The notes under the pieces are model-generated. The model had not been told where the DNA came from. It saw nothing but the letters and a program-made list of their open reading frames with translations, and did no database searches. The position numbers and the translations under genes are program-made. This document shows, in pieces, positions 18,517 to 27,605 of a stretch of 64,000 nt of DNA (position 1 is its first letter; each line of letters begins with the position of its first letter). Source of the stretch: Microvirga lupini (GTDB lineage: Bacteria; Pseudomonadota; Alphaproteobacteria; Rhizobiales; Beijerinckiaceae). The DNA lies in contig NZ_JACHWB010000006.1 in the NCBI RefSeq assembly GCF_014191055.1, positions 62,001 through 126,000 of the forward strand, read 5' to 3'.

Positions 18517-20928
18517 TCATGAAGCGGTTGTCGGGAAGTCGGCCGTAGTCGGCTCGTCCGTGGGCGTGCCGACAGCCTTGCCCTTGTGGGTGATGATCGG
18601 TTTAGCAGGTCCCTTGCCGCCGTCCTTGTTCTGGCGCATGGACGGGGACGAAAGGGCTTCGCGCTTCTCGCGCTTGAGGCGGACCTGGATCATGTGCGGG
18701 CAGCGCTGGTCGTCGTGGTACAGCTCCTGGCAATGCATGCAGTAGATGCACTCGTTGACGTTGATCTGCCCCTCCGGATGGATCGACTGGACCGGGCATT
18801 CCTTGGCGCAGCGCTGGCAGGGCGAGCCGCACTCGGGCCAGCGCTTGAGCCACTCGAAGGTGCGGATCCGGCCCGGAATGGCAAGTGCGGCACCGAGTGG
18901 GCAGAGATAGCGGCAGAAGAAGCGTTCGATGAACAGGCCGGCCGCGAGCAGCGTCAGGGCATAGATGACGAAGGGCCAGTCGCGGACGAACTTCAGGATG
19001 ATCGCGGTCTTGAACGGCTCGACCTCGGCGAAGACCTCGGCCAGGGCGACGGAGTAGAACGACAACCCGAACAAACCGAGGAAGATGATGTACTTGATCG
19101 GCCACAGGCGCTCGTGCAGGCCCCAAGGCACGGTAATCTGCGGCACCTTGAGCCACTGCGCGATGTTATTGGTGAGTTCCTGCAATGCGCCGAAGGGGCA
19201 GAGCCAGCCGCAGAAGGGACCGCGGCCCCAGAACAGAAGCCCGGCCGCGACCGCCGCCCAGAGGATGAAGATCAACGGCGCGGCGAGGAAGAACTCCCAG
19301 TTGAAGTTGGTGATCAGTGAGTTGGTGAAGGTCAGGACGTTAACGACCGAGAGCTGTGCGTTGGCGTACCAGCCGAGCCACACCAGCGTGAAGGTGAGAT
19401 AGGCACGCCTCACCCAGACATAGACCTTCGGGCGCTTCACCAGGGCATCCTGGAAGAAGAAGATGGCGGTGAGGACGAGAAGGGCGAAGGCGGCGATGCC
19501 GATGGAAACGGTGTTGGTCTTCCAGATCTTGAGCCAGAGTGGCTCCTCAATCTCCCCGGCCGCGAGCGCGTCAGAATCATTCAGCGACGGCTCGGCAGGC
19601 GGTGCCGACTGCACAGGTGCATTGGGCTGACCTTGAACCTGGGCCTGCTGCGATGGCGGCGGGGCAGGCGTTGGTGCCGGCGCGGTGGGCTGCTCGATCC
19701 GGAGATACGGGTCAGGCAGCGTGTATTCGAGAGTGTAGGTCAGGAACGCCCGGTCACGGGCACCCACGTTGCGTTGAACGAGCAACTGAATCTGCCACGG
19801 CTCGGTGAGGTCGAGATCGAAGTCCTCGGGCACCACGAACAGGGCGATCTCGCGCAGGGCCGGGGCGCCCTCCGCGGCAAGATCGCCGAGACGGGTGTGG
19901 TTGCGGTCGCGGAAGCGGACTCCCTGGCCGTTCTGGAGCAGCTCGATGCGGTCGAAGATGCCGCCCCGGACATAGCCCGAGCCCTTGAACGAGTAGACGC
20001 CGTCACCGGCCACGACGATGGCCTGCTGGCCGGGCTTGAGCCGGGCCTTGAGCTGCTCGTAGGCGGCGTTCCCGAGCAGGCTGCGCCCGATCGTGGGCAC
20101 GCTCACGGGGGCGACGTACATGTCGATGAAGGTGTCGTTCGGGTCGCCCGTTTCGGCGTTGTTGGCCGCCTCCTTGTTGCCCGCCTTGGCATAGGCCTCG
20201 TTGATCTCGCCGACGGTCAGCGACAGGCGGCGGACCGAGCCGTCGCCAAGGAGCGTCTGCCAATCGCGGACCTCGCTCCTCGAAAGGTCGACGGTCCTCG
20301 TGGGGGCGGGAGCAGGCGTGGCCGCTCCGGCGGCTTGCGCTCCGCCCGTCCCGAGACGGCCGCTGCGGATGAGGCGCACGGCGGAGCGCACGACGCTGTC
20401 GCCCATCACGAGCACCGTCACGGTGGCGCCGCTGACGATGTCAACCTGGGGCGGGCGCTCGGCGCCGCTCGAGATCGGCTTCATGTCACGCCCGATGAGG
20501 GTGTTCATGGCGTCGACGATGCGCCGCTCGGGGATGCCGATGAGGACGATGGGTTCCTTGTGGTCGACGAGCTTGATTCCGGTGATCACACCGTTCGGAT
20601 CGATGCCGACCAGGAGATGGATCGGTTTGCCGGAGTAACCGGTGGCGCTCGTGATGTCGGAGTTGAGGTAGACGTAGCCGAGAAGGCGGTCGCCCTGGTG
20701 GACCGGGACGAGGGGCGGATCGCCCTGCGGCGCGCCGAACCGATCGGCGCCGGGGAAGAAGTCGGCCGGCTGGGCCTTCGGGAGGAACTCCTGCACCCGG
20801 CCTGCCGCCATGCCGGGAGACACCCAGAGGAGAAGCATCATGGCCCCGAGCAGGACCGCAATCCAAGAAAACGTAAAACGAGTATTCGCAAGATGTCGGG
20901 TGGGACCGGGCGAATGGGTTCTTGCCAC
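18517..20928 (-). CDS. nosR: NosR, membrane flavo-iron-sulfur protein of N2O respiration
   Basis: The 803-residue protein has an N-terminal signal helix, a periplasmic FMN-binding domain with the flavinylation motif SGAT (around residue 155), membrane helices with two CxxxCP motifs ([18 protein letters not shown]) and C-terminal ferredoxin-like cysteines ([21 protein letters not shown]). NosR feeds electrons to NosZ and is needed for expression of active enzyme. A Pro/Ala/Gln-rich linker (about residues 415-450) makes it longer than many homologues. It starts the nos operon; an Fnr-type box lies 161 bases upstream. Confidence 0.95.
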   Translation of the reverse strand: MARTHSPGPTRHLANTRFTFSWIAVLLGAMMLLLWVSPGMAAGRVQEFLPKAQPADFFPGADRFGAPQGDPPLVPVHQGDRLLGYVYLNSDITSATGYSGKPIHLLVGIDPNGVITGIKLVDHKEPIVLIGIPERRIVDAMNTLIGRDMKPISSGAERPPQVDIVSGATVTVLVMGDSVVRSAVRLIRSGRLGTGGAQAAGAATPAPAPTRTVDLSRSEVRDWQTLLGDGSVRRLSLTVGEINEAYAKAGNKEAANNAETGDPNDTFIDMYVAPVSVPTIGRSLLGNAAYEQLKARLKPGQQAIVVAGDGVYSFKGSGYVRGGIFDRIELLQNGQGVRFRDRNHTRLGDLAAEGAPALREIALFVVPEDFDLDLTEPWQIQLLVQRNVGARDRAFLTYTLEYTLPDPYLRIEQPTAPAPTPAPPPSQQAQVQGQPNAPVQSAPPAEPSLNDSDALAAGEIEEPLWLKIWKTNTVSIGIAAFALLVLTAIFFFQDALVKRPKVYVWVRRAYLTFTLVWLGWYANAQLSVVNVLTFTNSLITNFNWEFFLAAPLIFILWAAVAAGLLFWGRGPFCGWLCPFGALQELTNNIAQWLKVPQITVPWGLHERLWPIKYIIFLGLFGLSFYSVALAEVFAEVEPFKTAIILKFVRDWPFVIYALTLLAAGLFIERFFCRYLCPLGAALAIPGRIRTFEWLKRWPECGSPCQRCAKECPVQSIHPEGQINVNECIYCMHCQELYHDDQRCPHMIQVRLKREKREALSSPSMRQNKDGGKGPAKPIITHKGKAVGTPTDEPTTADFPTTAS

Positions 20929-21088
20929 CAGGGGACCGTCCAGAGTTGCGCTTGTGCTTCTGAACAGAAAAACGCTAACGGTCTCCAGCCGGAATTGGTT
21001 CCGATGGAAGGTCGCGATCTTTCCGGGGCTGTTGAAATCGATCTCGCGAGGCCCAGAACGATCATGTCATTCGGTGTTCGGGCGGGCA

Positions 21089-21102
21089 TTGATCTGCGTC
21101 AA
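21089..21102. promoter_or_regulatory. Fnr/NnrR-type box upstream of nosR
   Basis: TTGATCTGCGTCAA matches the classical TTGAT-N4-ATCAA consensus at nine of ten positions. It lies between nosR (ATG at 20928, minus strand) and the ferritin-like gene (ATG at 21170). At the usual -41.5 position it would place a transcript start about 33 bases before the ferritin-like ATG or about 126 bases before nosR. Confidence 0.75.
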
Positions 21103-21169
21103 ACTGGCCGAAGCGAGACTGCCCTGTCAACCCTTCATGCCGATTTCCTGCGTCGTGCGGAGAGTGCCA

Positions 21170-22051
21170 ATGTCCCTTCTGAAATCCGAACCCGGCGGTT
21201 CCGTGAAGTCCCTGGAGGAACTGTTCGCGATCGCGGCGGCGATGGAGCAGGAGGCCGCGACCCGCTATGCCGAGATCGCCGCGCGCATGCGGCAGGAGGG
21301 CGATCCCGCACTGGCGGAGGTGTTCGAGCGCCTGTCGGCCGACGAGCAGGGCCACCTCGACAGCGTCGTGCATTGGTCGGAGCGAACGAAGGGCCAGGCG
21401 CCCGATTCCGCCCGGATCCGCTGGGAGGCTCCCGAGACCTTCGACGACGAAGGCGTCGCCACGGCTCACCCACGGCTTCTGAGCGCCTACCGCGCGCTCT
21501 CGATGGCGGTGCGCAACGAGGAGCGGGCCTTCGCCTTCTGGAGCTATGTCGCCGCCCATGCGGAGACCGACGAGGTCCGGCAGGCGGCGGAAGCCATGGC
21601 GCACGAGGAATTGGGACACGTGGCGACCCTCCGCCGCGAGCGGCGGAGCGCCTTCCATGCCGAACGCAGGCAGGTGAACGACGGGGCAGGGGACACGAAT
21701 GGTGGCCCGGACGCCGCGGCCCTGGAGCGGCGGCTTGCGGACCTGCTCGAACCTCTCGCCGCCAAGGCCCCACCGCAGGAGCGCGCCCGTCTCCAAGGCT
21801 TCATCGAGGAGGCAAGGAGTCACGCGGACGAGCTTGGGCGGTCGCCCATCGCCATGGGGGCGTCAGGGCCTGCGAAGGGAACGTCCAGCGATCCGGTGGC
21901 CCTGGCCGAGCACCTCACCGACCGCTACCTCGAGGCCGGGGATGCCCTGCTCGACGAGAAGTCCCTGCATCAGGTCCAGGCCCTGGCCGGGCGCGCCATC
22001 GCCCGCTTGGCGTGGCTGAGGAACGACCTTCCGGAATTGCAGCGGCGCTAG
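21170..22051 (+). CDS. Ferritin-like (rubrerythrin-type) di-iron protein
   Basis: The first 150 residues form a rubrerythrin-like helical bundle with the ligand pattern EQEAATRYAEIA (helix 1), DEQGHLD (helix 2), NEERAFAFW (helix 3) and HEELGHVATLR (helix 4), enough for a di-iron site. The rest has no clear domain but carries further helices. No rubredoxin CxxC domain is present. I start at the ATG at 21170 because GGAGAG lies six bases before it; the open frame extends far upstream without support. The gene is divergent from nosR and shares an Fnr-type box, which suggests iron or oxidative-stress handling during N2O respiration. Confidence 0.8.
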   Translation: MSLLKSEPGGSVKSLEELFAIAAAMEQEAATRYAEIAARMRQEGDPALAEVFERLSADEQGHLDSVVHWSERTKGQAPDSARIRWEAPETFDDEGVATAHPRLLSAYRALSMAVRNEERAFAFWSYVAAHAETDEVRQAAEAMAHEELGHVATLRRERRSAFHAERRQVNDGAGDTNGGPDAAALERRLADLLEPLAAKAPPQERARLQGFIEEARSHADELGRSPIAMGASGPAKGTSSDPVALAEHLTDRYLEAGDALLDEKSLHQVQALAGRAIARLAWLRNDLPELQRR

Positions 22052-22060
22052 CGGCGGGAC

Positions 22061-23659
22061 TTAGGGGCGGACCGTGATGCTCCCTTCGAGGCTCGCCTTC
22101 TCGAAGTCGTCGACGAGGATGTCGACCTTGACCTGCCAGGCGCCGGCCTGCGGTAGGACAAGGCCGACGACCAGCCATCCCTGCCGGCCGTCCTGACGTG
22201 CCGGACGCGCGATGGCCTCGATCCCGGCCTCCGGCTTGGCCAGGACGAGGGTCACTTCCTTCGGGCTGACCGGCTCGGCGCGTCCGGAGGCGACGACGAT
22301 CCGCGCCCGCGCGGCCCCGGCCCGCCCGGGCGACAGGGTGACCTGCGCCATGACCCGCGGCGAATGCAGGTGGACGCTGGCGGATGCGGCGGCCTCGGTA
22401 GCCGCTGCCAGCGCCCGCGGCGGCGGGGTGAGCCGCCACAGCCCGACCACCCCGAGGATGCAGGCGGACACGACGATCTCGGCGGCGACGGAGCGGACCA
22501 GCCACGTGCCGCCGGAGCCTCCCGGCACCGCCAGCGCAGGTGTCAGCCGCATGCGGTTCAGTGCCGCCAAACCGATCAGCATGATCACGAGGAGCATCTT
22601 GGCCATCAGGACCCGCCCGTACTCCGTCTCCGTCAGGTTCGCGGGCGCCTCGACCTGGATCACCGCCAGCACGAGCCCGGCCAGCGTCAGCAGGGCGACC
22701 GCGACGAGGGCGCCGGTGGAGAACCGGCGGACGACCGGAAGCGCGTTGGCGGGATCCTGCCGGACCGCGAAGGCGAGGGGGATCAGCGCCCCGACCCAGT
22801 AGGCGACGCCCACCGCATGGAGGAACACGGCCGGGCGCGTGAGCCATTGCGGGGCGGCGGCGCTGGCATGGCCGCTCCAGGCCAGCGACAGGCCGACCCC
22901 GGCCATGGCGGCAAGGCTGCATCCCCGCCGCCAACCCGTGGGTCCGTACAGGCCTGTTCCGGCGAGGAGGAGAGCGGCAGCCCCGATCGCGGCCGTCGGT
23001 CCGAACGCGGTCCGCCACCCGGCCACCCACACTGCGGCGGTGCCGAGGGACGCGGGCGTCTCTCCGAGGGCATCGATGCCCTGGAGGCCCAGCGACGTCG
23101 CGGCCGCCAGGACGCCGAAGGCGACAAAGCCGATCAGGACGCGCTTGGTCCGGCCTGCCTCGAGGCCGGGCGCGGGCCAGGCCAGGAAGAACGCGCCTCC
23201 CACGCCCGCGAACAGCCCAAGGTAAAGGGCAACGCGCGCCAGCCAGAGACCACGGCGGACTGCGTCGTTTCCCCCGAGGGGAGGCTTGGTGCCGGGTCCC
23301 GTTGCGGCGCCGACCGCGAACACGATGGACCCGCCGATCGGATGGCCGTCGCCCGACGCGACGCGGTAGCTCAGGACATGGCTGCCGCGGGGAAGGTCCC
23401 CTGGCATGGCCACCTCCAGCACCTCGTTGCGTGCGGCAACGTGAAGGCCGCGATGCACCTGACCTCGGGCATCGGTCAGGCTGACGACGATGGGCGAGAC
23501 GGGCTCGTTGAAGTGCAGGCGGACGGTGGACGGAACGTCCTCCACGACGGCACCGTCTGCGGGATGGGACTCGACCAGCGCCGCGTGGGCGAGGGCGGCA
23601 TCGCTGCCCCACAGCCCTGCGAGCGCCAGCCAGAGCATGATGAGAATGGCCCGGAGCAT
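22061..23659 (-). CDS. CopC-CopD fusion copper protein with C-terminal YtkA-like domain
   Basis: The 532-residue protein starts with a signal peptide and a CopC domain that begins at the usual first histidine (AHAALVESHPADGA) and has later DGHPIGG. A CopD-type membrane part with about eight helices follows (about residues 145-415). The C-terminal 100 residues look like a periplasmic YtkA/FixH-like beta domain (VKVDILVDDFEKASLEG). CopC binds copper and CopD is thought to import it. It is the last gene of a minus-strand operon with YcnI, DUF2946 and membrane proteins, which supports copper supply to NosZ and cbb3 oxidase. Confidence 0.87.
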   Translation of the reverse strand: MLRAILIMLWLALAGLWGSDAALAHAALVESHPADGAVVEDVPSTVRLHFNEPVSPIVVSLTDARGQVHRGLHVAARNEVLEVAMPGDLPRGSHVLSYRVASGDGHPIGGSIVFAVGAATGPGTKPPLGGNDAVRRGLWLARVALYLGLFAGVGGAFFLAWPAPGLEAGRTKRVLIGFVAFGVLAAATSLGLQGIDALGETPASLGTAAVWVAGWRTAFGPTAAIGAAALLLAGTGLYGPTGWRRGCSLAAMAGVGLSLAWSGHASAAAPQWLTRPAVFLHAVGVAYWVGALIPLAFAVRQDPANALPVVRRFSTGALVAVALLTLAGLVLAVIQVEAPANLTETEYGRVLMAKMLLVIMLIGLAALNRMRLTPALAVPGGSGGTWLVRSVAAEIVVSACILGVVGLWRLTPPPRALAAATEAAASASVHLHSPRVMAQVTLSPGRAGAARARIVVASGRAEPVSPKEVTLVLAKPEAGIEAIARPARQDGRQGWLVVGLVLPQAGAWQVKVDILVDDFEKASLEGSITVRP

Positions 23660-23699
23660 GGCGGTACGCGGAGCCGCGTGACGGCTCCCCGCTCCCTTG

Positions 23700-24233
23700 T
23701 CAGTGGGTGGCCTTGGCCGGCAGGAGCTTCAGCCCCGGTGCCGGATACTGGTAGTCGTCGGCGCTCTTGCCCTCGGCCGGAATCTCGATCCAGCGGTCGG
23801 CCTTGCCTCCGCTGCATTCCTGCACGACGGGGATGTAGAGCATGGTGTCGGGCTTGAGGCTGTCCGTCAGATAGGCACGGAAGACGAACTCGTCGTAGTG
23901 CTCGTCGAGCAGCTTGCCCGTCCAGACGATCTCGCGCACGCCCTCTGACATCGCGGTGCCGTAGTAGTCGGACGCCTTCGCGTAGGGTGCCTTGACGGTC
24001 TCCATCTCCCAGCCCGGCTTGGGCATCGGCTTGACGTTGATGACGCCCTCGGGAATGCGCACGCGCAGCTTCAGGGTCGGGGCTCCCTCGCAGCCGTGGC
24101 CGACGCGCAGCACCGCCTTGTAGGTCGAGGCGATGGGGGCCTGCTGCGTTTCGAGGGTGGTATGGGCCTGTACGGGTACGGCAAGCGAAAGGAGGGCGGC
24201 AGCAAGCGCCCCGCGGGCAAGCATCGTGATCAT
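23700..24233 (-). CDS. YcnI/DUF1775 copper-binding protein
   Basis: The 177-residue secreted protein has a signal peptide ending VQAH and a mature N-terminal histidine (HTTLETQQAP), as in YcnI, where the first histidine helps bind Cu(II). The domain continues with GCEGAPTLKLRVRIPEGV and ECSGGKADRWIEIP. YcnI genes usually neighbour CopC/CopD genes, as here. No C-terminal membrane helix is present. Start is either the first ATG or three codons later; this does not change the call. Confidence 0.88.
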   Translation of the reverse strand: MITMLARGALAAALLSLAVPVQAHTTLETQQAPIASTYKAVLRVGHGCEGAPTLKLRVRIPEGVINVKPMPKPGWEMETVKAPYAKASDYYGTAMSEGVREIVWTGKLLDEHYDEFVFRAYLTDSLKPDTMLYIPVVQECSGGKADRWIEIPAEGKSADDYQYPAPGLKLLPAKATH

Positions 24234-24272
24234 GGTTCTGTCCTGCGTTCGGGATCGGTCGGGTGTTGACGA

Positions 24273-24668
24273 TCAAGCCAACGCAGGTGGCGCACGGGCA
24301 CCGACAGGATAGGACGTGAGGGATCGCGCCGCCCCGGACGGGGACCGGTCCTCGAAGTCAGGAACGGATGGGATGGCGTACGGCGGGATCGGGAGACTGG
24401 CCGCAGGCGGCGCAGGCATGCCGTTGACATGGCTCAGGATGCAGCACGGCTTCGCATGGCCGGCCGTCGTCCCGGGCCTGTCGTGATGCGATCCGTTCGC
24501 GTCGCCGGAATAATGCACGTGCCGCGCGAAGTCGGCCCCTCCGAACGCCGGAAGTGACGGTGGTTGCGTCGCGAGGGCCATGAGGCCGACGTGCAGGATC
24601 AGGGACAGGGCCGCGACCAGCGCGGTCGCCTGCCTGCACCAGCTCCTCACGTTCCGCCGACGGTCCAT
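24273..24668 (-). CDS. DUF2946-like secreted Cys/His protein
   Basis: The 131-residue protein has a basic N-terminus, one hydrophobic helix (about residues 15-34) and a His/Cys-containing middle (HVHYSGDANGSHHD and AKPCCILSHVNG), then a Pro-rich tail. This is the general plan of DUF2946 proteins, which occur in copper-related gene sets. The metal-binding idea is an inference from residues and context. It sits 39 bases before the YcnI gene. Confidence 0.6.
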   Translation of the reverse strand: MDRRRNVRSWCRQATALVAALSLILHVGLMALATQPPSLPAFGGADFARHVHYSGDANGSHHDRPGTTAGHAKPCCILSHVNGMPAPPAASLPIPPYAIPSVPDFEDRSPSGAARSLTSYPVGARAPPALA

Positions 24669-24686
24669 CGCCTTGAACCTAGGTTC

Positions 24687-25853
24687 CTATGCCGCGGGAT
24701 CAACGCTCGGCACTTCCGAGCGGCCTTGGCGGCGGGAAGGCTCCCCGTCACGGCGGCGGGCCATGACCAGAGCGCCGACGAACGTCACGAGGGCGACGAC
24801 CGTAAGGATGCCGCTTCCCTGGCGTACCGCTTCCCATCCGGCCAGTCCGCCGCCGACGCGCAGCGCAACGGAGAGGTGCAGCAGCATGAGTGGCAGGTAG
24901 AGGAGGGGTGCGTAGCGAAGCCCGACGCGCGCAACCGCAGGCAGGATGATGAGCGCGTGCCCGAACACCATCGAGAGCACGAACCCGATCAGCACCGCAT
25001 GGAGCGCGACGTCGTATCCGAAGCTGCTCTCGCCGGGAGGGAAACCGATCAGCGAGACACCCGCAAAACCCATCCAGGCGTAACCCGCGAGCATGCAGGC
25101 CGCCATGAAGCGGGGTTGCCCGGTCCTGCGGACGTTCCGTAGGGCGATGTCGTGCCGCAGCAGCCACAGGGTGGTGACGATGAGGGCGATGCCGAACAGG
25201 ATCGCGCCGTTCTCGGTCATGAGTTTATTCTGGGCGCCGACGACGAGCAGTCCGACGGCGAACAGGAACAAGGCCTCGCTGCCGCGGCGCTGCGGCATGA
25301 GGCGGCTGAGCTCCAGGCGCTCGCCCGCGATGGTCAGGACCAGGAAGGCGAGCCACCAGCCCACCAGGTCGGGCACGGGCTGCCCCGTCAGCCAAAGGAT
25401 GTTCCCGGCAAGCCAGGCGAGCGCACCGAACAGGAGCGCACCGGTGAACACCGCAGGCTGCTGGATCGTGATCAGCAGGGATCCGCCCGCAAGCACCGCC
25501 GCCGCGATCGTGTAGGCGCCTGCGCCCACGGCCTCCGGCACTCCGGCCAGCAGGGCCAGCGTCCCGAGGCCGGAGAACGCGGGAGCGGCGTAGCTCCAGC
25601 CACGATCGAGCGCGACGGCGCGCTCGAGGCCAATCAGCGTTCCGAACAGCCCTGAGATCATCAGCGGCCCGTGCAGGGCTGCAAGGGAGGAGCCGTGCGG
25701 CAAGTCCCAGCCCAGCCGTGCCAGCGCGCCCCATAGGCCGCCCAGCAGGGCAAGGATGCCGAAGGAAAGGAGCATGGCTCTCATCCCCGTCCGTGAACCC
25801 AACGGCGAGGGGACAATGGGAGAGGGGGCTGACGCAGCAGTCGGGGTGCTCAT
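24687..25853 (-). CDS. NnrS-like polytopic membrane protein
   Basis: The start at MSTPTAASAPSP overlaps the DUF59 stop by four bases and gives 388 residues with about 12 hydrophobic helices. Conserved histidines sit in helices (AALHGPLMISGLFG; ALHAVLIGFVLSMVFGHALI), a pattern similar to NnrS, a heme- and copper-containing membrane protein tied to NO metabolism. It is clearly diverged from the NnrS at 28171. Function is inferred from fold and neighbourhood only. Confidence 0.6.
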   Translation of the reverse strand: MSTPTAASAPSPIVPSPLGSRTGMRAMLLSFGILALLGGLWGALARLGWDLPHGSSLAALHGPLMISGLFGTLIGLERAVALDRGWSYAAPAFSGLGTLALLAGVPEAVGAGAYTIAAAVLAGGSLLITIQQPAVFTGALLFGALAWLAGNILWLTGQPVPDLVGWWLAFLVLTIAGERLELSRLMPQRRGSEALFLFAVGLLVVGAQNKLMTENGAILFGIALIVTTLWLLRHDIALRNVRRTGQPRFMAACMLAGYAWMGFAGVSLIGFPPGESSFGYDVALHAVLIGFVLSMVFGHALIILPAVARVGLRYAPLLYLPLMLLHLSVALRVGGGLAGWEAVRQGSGILTVVALVTFVGALVMARRRDGEPSRRQGRSEVPSVDPAA

Positions 25854-26194
25854 CAGGCTTTCTCCCGAGGGCAATGGCCCAGAAGCTCGAGTCCCCTGTC
25901 CGTGATGCGATCCGGGTTCCAGGGCGGGCTCCACACCAAGCTCACGGTGACCTGCGGCACGTCCTGGAACCGGCGCGAGAGGCGTTCGCGCGCGTCCTCC
26001 ACGATCATCTCGCCGAGCGGGCAGGCCCTTGTTGTCAGGGTGAGCGCTACCTCGATGCCGTCGTCGCCGCGCACTGCCCGGTAGACGAGGCCAAGGTCGA
26101 CCACGCTGAGGCCGACCTCCGGATCCATCACCTCCAGAAGGCAGTCGAGGATGTCGGGATCAAGCGCTTGGTTCTTCGTCGAATGTCCGGTCAT
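25853..26194 (-). CDS. DUF59 (MIP18/SufT-like) metal-sulfur cluster assembly protein
   Basis: The start at MTGHSTKNQ gives 113 residues with the DUF59 core: VMDPEVGLSVVDLGLVY and the conserved cysteine in TTRACPLGEMI, then PPWNPDRIT. Such proteins help mature Fe-S proteins. It is the first gene of the minus-strand operon that continues with the NnrS-like, DUF2946, YcnI and CopCD genes. A TTG-N8-CAA site lies 54 bases upstream, so the operon probably responds to the same regulator as nos. Confidence 0.85.
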   Translation of the reverse strand: MTGHSTKNQALDPDILDCLLEVMDPEVGLSVVDLGLVYRAVRGDDGIEVALTLTTRACPLGEMIVEDARERLSRRFQDVPQVTVSLVWSPPWNPDRITDRGLELLGHCPREKA

Positions 26195-26247
26195 GGCTTT
26201 CCCTCCGTCGCTGGTCCTGACCTTCGCCCGTCGGACGATGCCGCTCC

Positions 26248-26261
26248 TTGCCCTGGCGCAA
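26248..26261. promoter_or_regulatory. Putative NnrR-type box between DUF59 and DUF1858 genes
   Basis: TTGCCCTGGCGCAA has the TTG-N8-CAA plan with TTGCC and CGCAA half-sites. It lies 54 bases upstream of the DUF59 start and 111 bases upstream of the divergent DUF1858 start. Confidence 0.5.
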
Positions 26262-26371
26262 GCACCGCAGCGAAATCCGGCATCGCCCGACAGCATCGTT
26301 GCGCCGGGACAAGGACCGATGCGGGGAGGCGGCTTAGACCTGATGTCCGATCGTTACCGCCGGAGGCTCAC

Positions 26372-26596
26372 ATGACCATCGCATCCACCCACCTCGTCGA
26401 CGACGTCATGCGGCGATGGCCCGCGACCATCCGCGTGTTCCTGGATCACCGGATGCGCTGCGTCGGGTGTCCCATCGCCTGCTTCCACACCGTCGACGAC
26501 GCCTGCGACGAGCACAGGGTCGATCGTGCGGCCTTCCTGGCCGAACTCAGGGCGACTGCCGCCTCCGATGACATCGCAGGTCCGGCGCGGCCGTGA
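26372..26596 (+). CDS. DUF1858 domain protein
   Basis: This 74-residue protein has a DUF1858 core: VDDVMRRWPATIRVFLDHRMRCVGCPIACFHTVDDAC. The conserved CxxC cysteines with a third further on may hold a metal or an Fe-S cluster; the function is not known. DUF1858 proteins are common near anaerobic metabolism and NO-response genes. The start is supported by GGAGG seven bases upstream. It is divergent from the DUF59 operon and shares its intergenic box. Confidence 0.8.
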   Translation: MTIASTHLVDDVMRRWPATIRVFLDHRMRCVGCPIACFHTVDDACDEHRVDRAAFLAELRATAASDDIAGPARP

Positions 26597-26633
26597 TGGG
26601 ACCAGTCAAGGCAGTTCGGCGGTCGCCGCTCCG

Positions 26634-27332
26634 TCAGTCAGGCAAGCCTTCGGCGAGCAGGAACAGCTTGTGCGGCTCCCGGATCACGATCCGCTGACGG
26701 CCGCCCGCGACGAGGCCCTGGCTCTCCCAGGCGCTCAGGACGCGGCTCACGGTGGGCATCGTGGCGCCCGTCATCTCGGCGATGTCCTGGCGCGTGATGG
26801 GGAAGTCGATCTCCACTCCGGCCTCGACCTTGCGCCCGGACTGCCGCACGAGCCGGAGTACGGCATGGGCAATGCGGCGCTCGACCTGCTCGGTCGACAT
26901 CTCCACCACACGGGTATGGGCGTCCTGGAGCCGGCTGCCCACGGTCTGGAGCGTGTTGACCGCCAGTCCCGGATGGGTCGCCACGAGGCGGGGCCATGCG
27001 GCGGAGGGCCAGACCAGGGCGATGCTGTCCACCACCGCCTGCGCCGTCGCCGGGTAGGTCGTGCGGCCGATCGCCATGGCGACGCCGAACACCTCGCCGG
27101 GCGAGACGAAGCGGACCACGACCTGCTGCCCGTCGGGCGTGAGCTTGAACACCCTGAGATGGCCGTGCAGCAGGATGAAGAAGGAATGGGCATCCCCGTC
27201 CTGCTGGAACACGTTCGTTCCCTTCGGGTAGCGCACCGACTGCGCCTCCTGGAGCAACTGGTCGACCTGCTCCGGCGCAAGGCCGGCGAACATCGGAAGG
27301 TCCGCCACGAGGGATTGATCGACGCCGGCCAT
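26634..27332 (-). CDS. Crp/Fnr-family regulator, NnrR/Dnr-like
   Basis: The protein has a cyclic-nucleotide-type sensor domain, a dimer helix and a C-terminal winged helix with DIAEMTGATMPTVSRVLSAW. It contains no cysteine, so it cannot be an Fe-S oxygen sensor like Fnr; the NO-sensing Dnr/NnrR class is likelier. The recognition helix has PTVSR where Fnr has ETVSR, and the nearby boxes favour TTGCG over TTGAT half-sites. Start at MAGVDQSL is taken; MKGRW five codons upstream is possible. It lies next to pseudoazurin and nnrS and probably controls them. Confidence 0.8.
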   Translation of the reverse strand: MAGVDQSLVADLPMFAGLAPEQVDQLLQEAQSVRYPKGTNVFQQDGDAHSFFILLHGHLRVFKLTPDGQQVVVRFVSPGEVFGVAMAIGRTTYPATAQAVVDSIALVWPSAAWPRLVATHPGLAVNTLQTVGSRLQDAHTRVVEMSTEQVERRIAHAVLRLVRQSGRKVEAGVEIDFPITRQDIAEMTGATMPTVSRVLSAWESQGLVAGGRQRIVIREPHKLFLLAEGLPD

Positions 27333-27507
27333 CCACCTGCCTTTCATTGAAACGGTCCGCGCCGGGACAACGGACGAGCGCCAGGTTCCGTTCGAACGGG
27401 CCAACCGTCTGCCGAGGGGATCGACGGGATGCCTGTACCTGCCTGTTTGCCGTGGCGCAACCAAGTCCCTTGTCTCTCATCGGGTTCTAGGCAAATGCGC
27501 CAACTCA

Positions 27508-27521
27508 TTGCGCAAGCGCAA
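27508..27521. promoter_or_regulatory. Perfect TTGCG-N4-CGCAA box upstream of pseudoazurin
   Basis: TTGCGCAAGCGCAA is a perfect palindromic pair of TTGCG half-sites. It lies 85 bases before the pseudoazurin ATG and 176 bases from the divergent Crp/Fnr gene, so it could serve both, including autoregulation. Confidence 0.65.
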
Positions 27522-27605
27522 GTACGGTCGGATCGGCGGGGCGTATCACCCTCTCAAGAGCTTCGGACAGAGGCTCAGGGTTTCGCATAGCAACAGGAGA
27601 CAATC

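Noticed and set aside
19633-22077. 814-codon plus-strand open frame over nosR and the ferritin-like gene
   Set aside because: It overlaps nosR antisense and the ferritin-like gene out of frame, and shows no family features.
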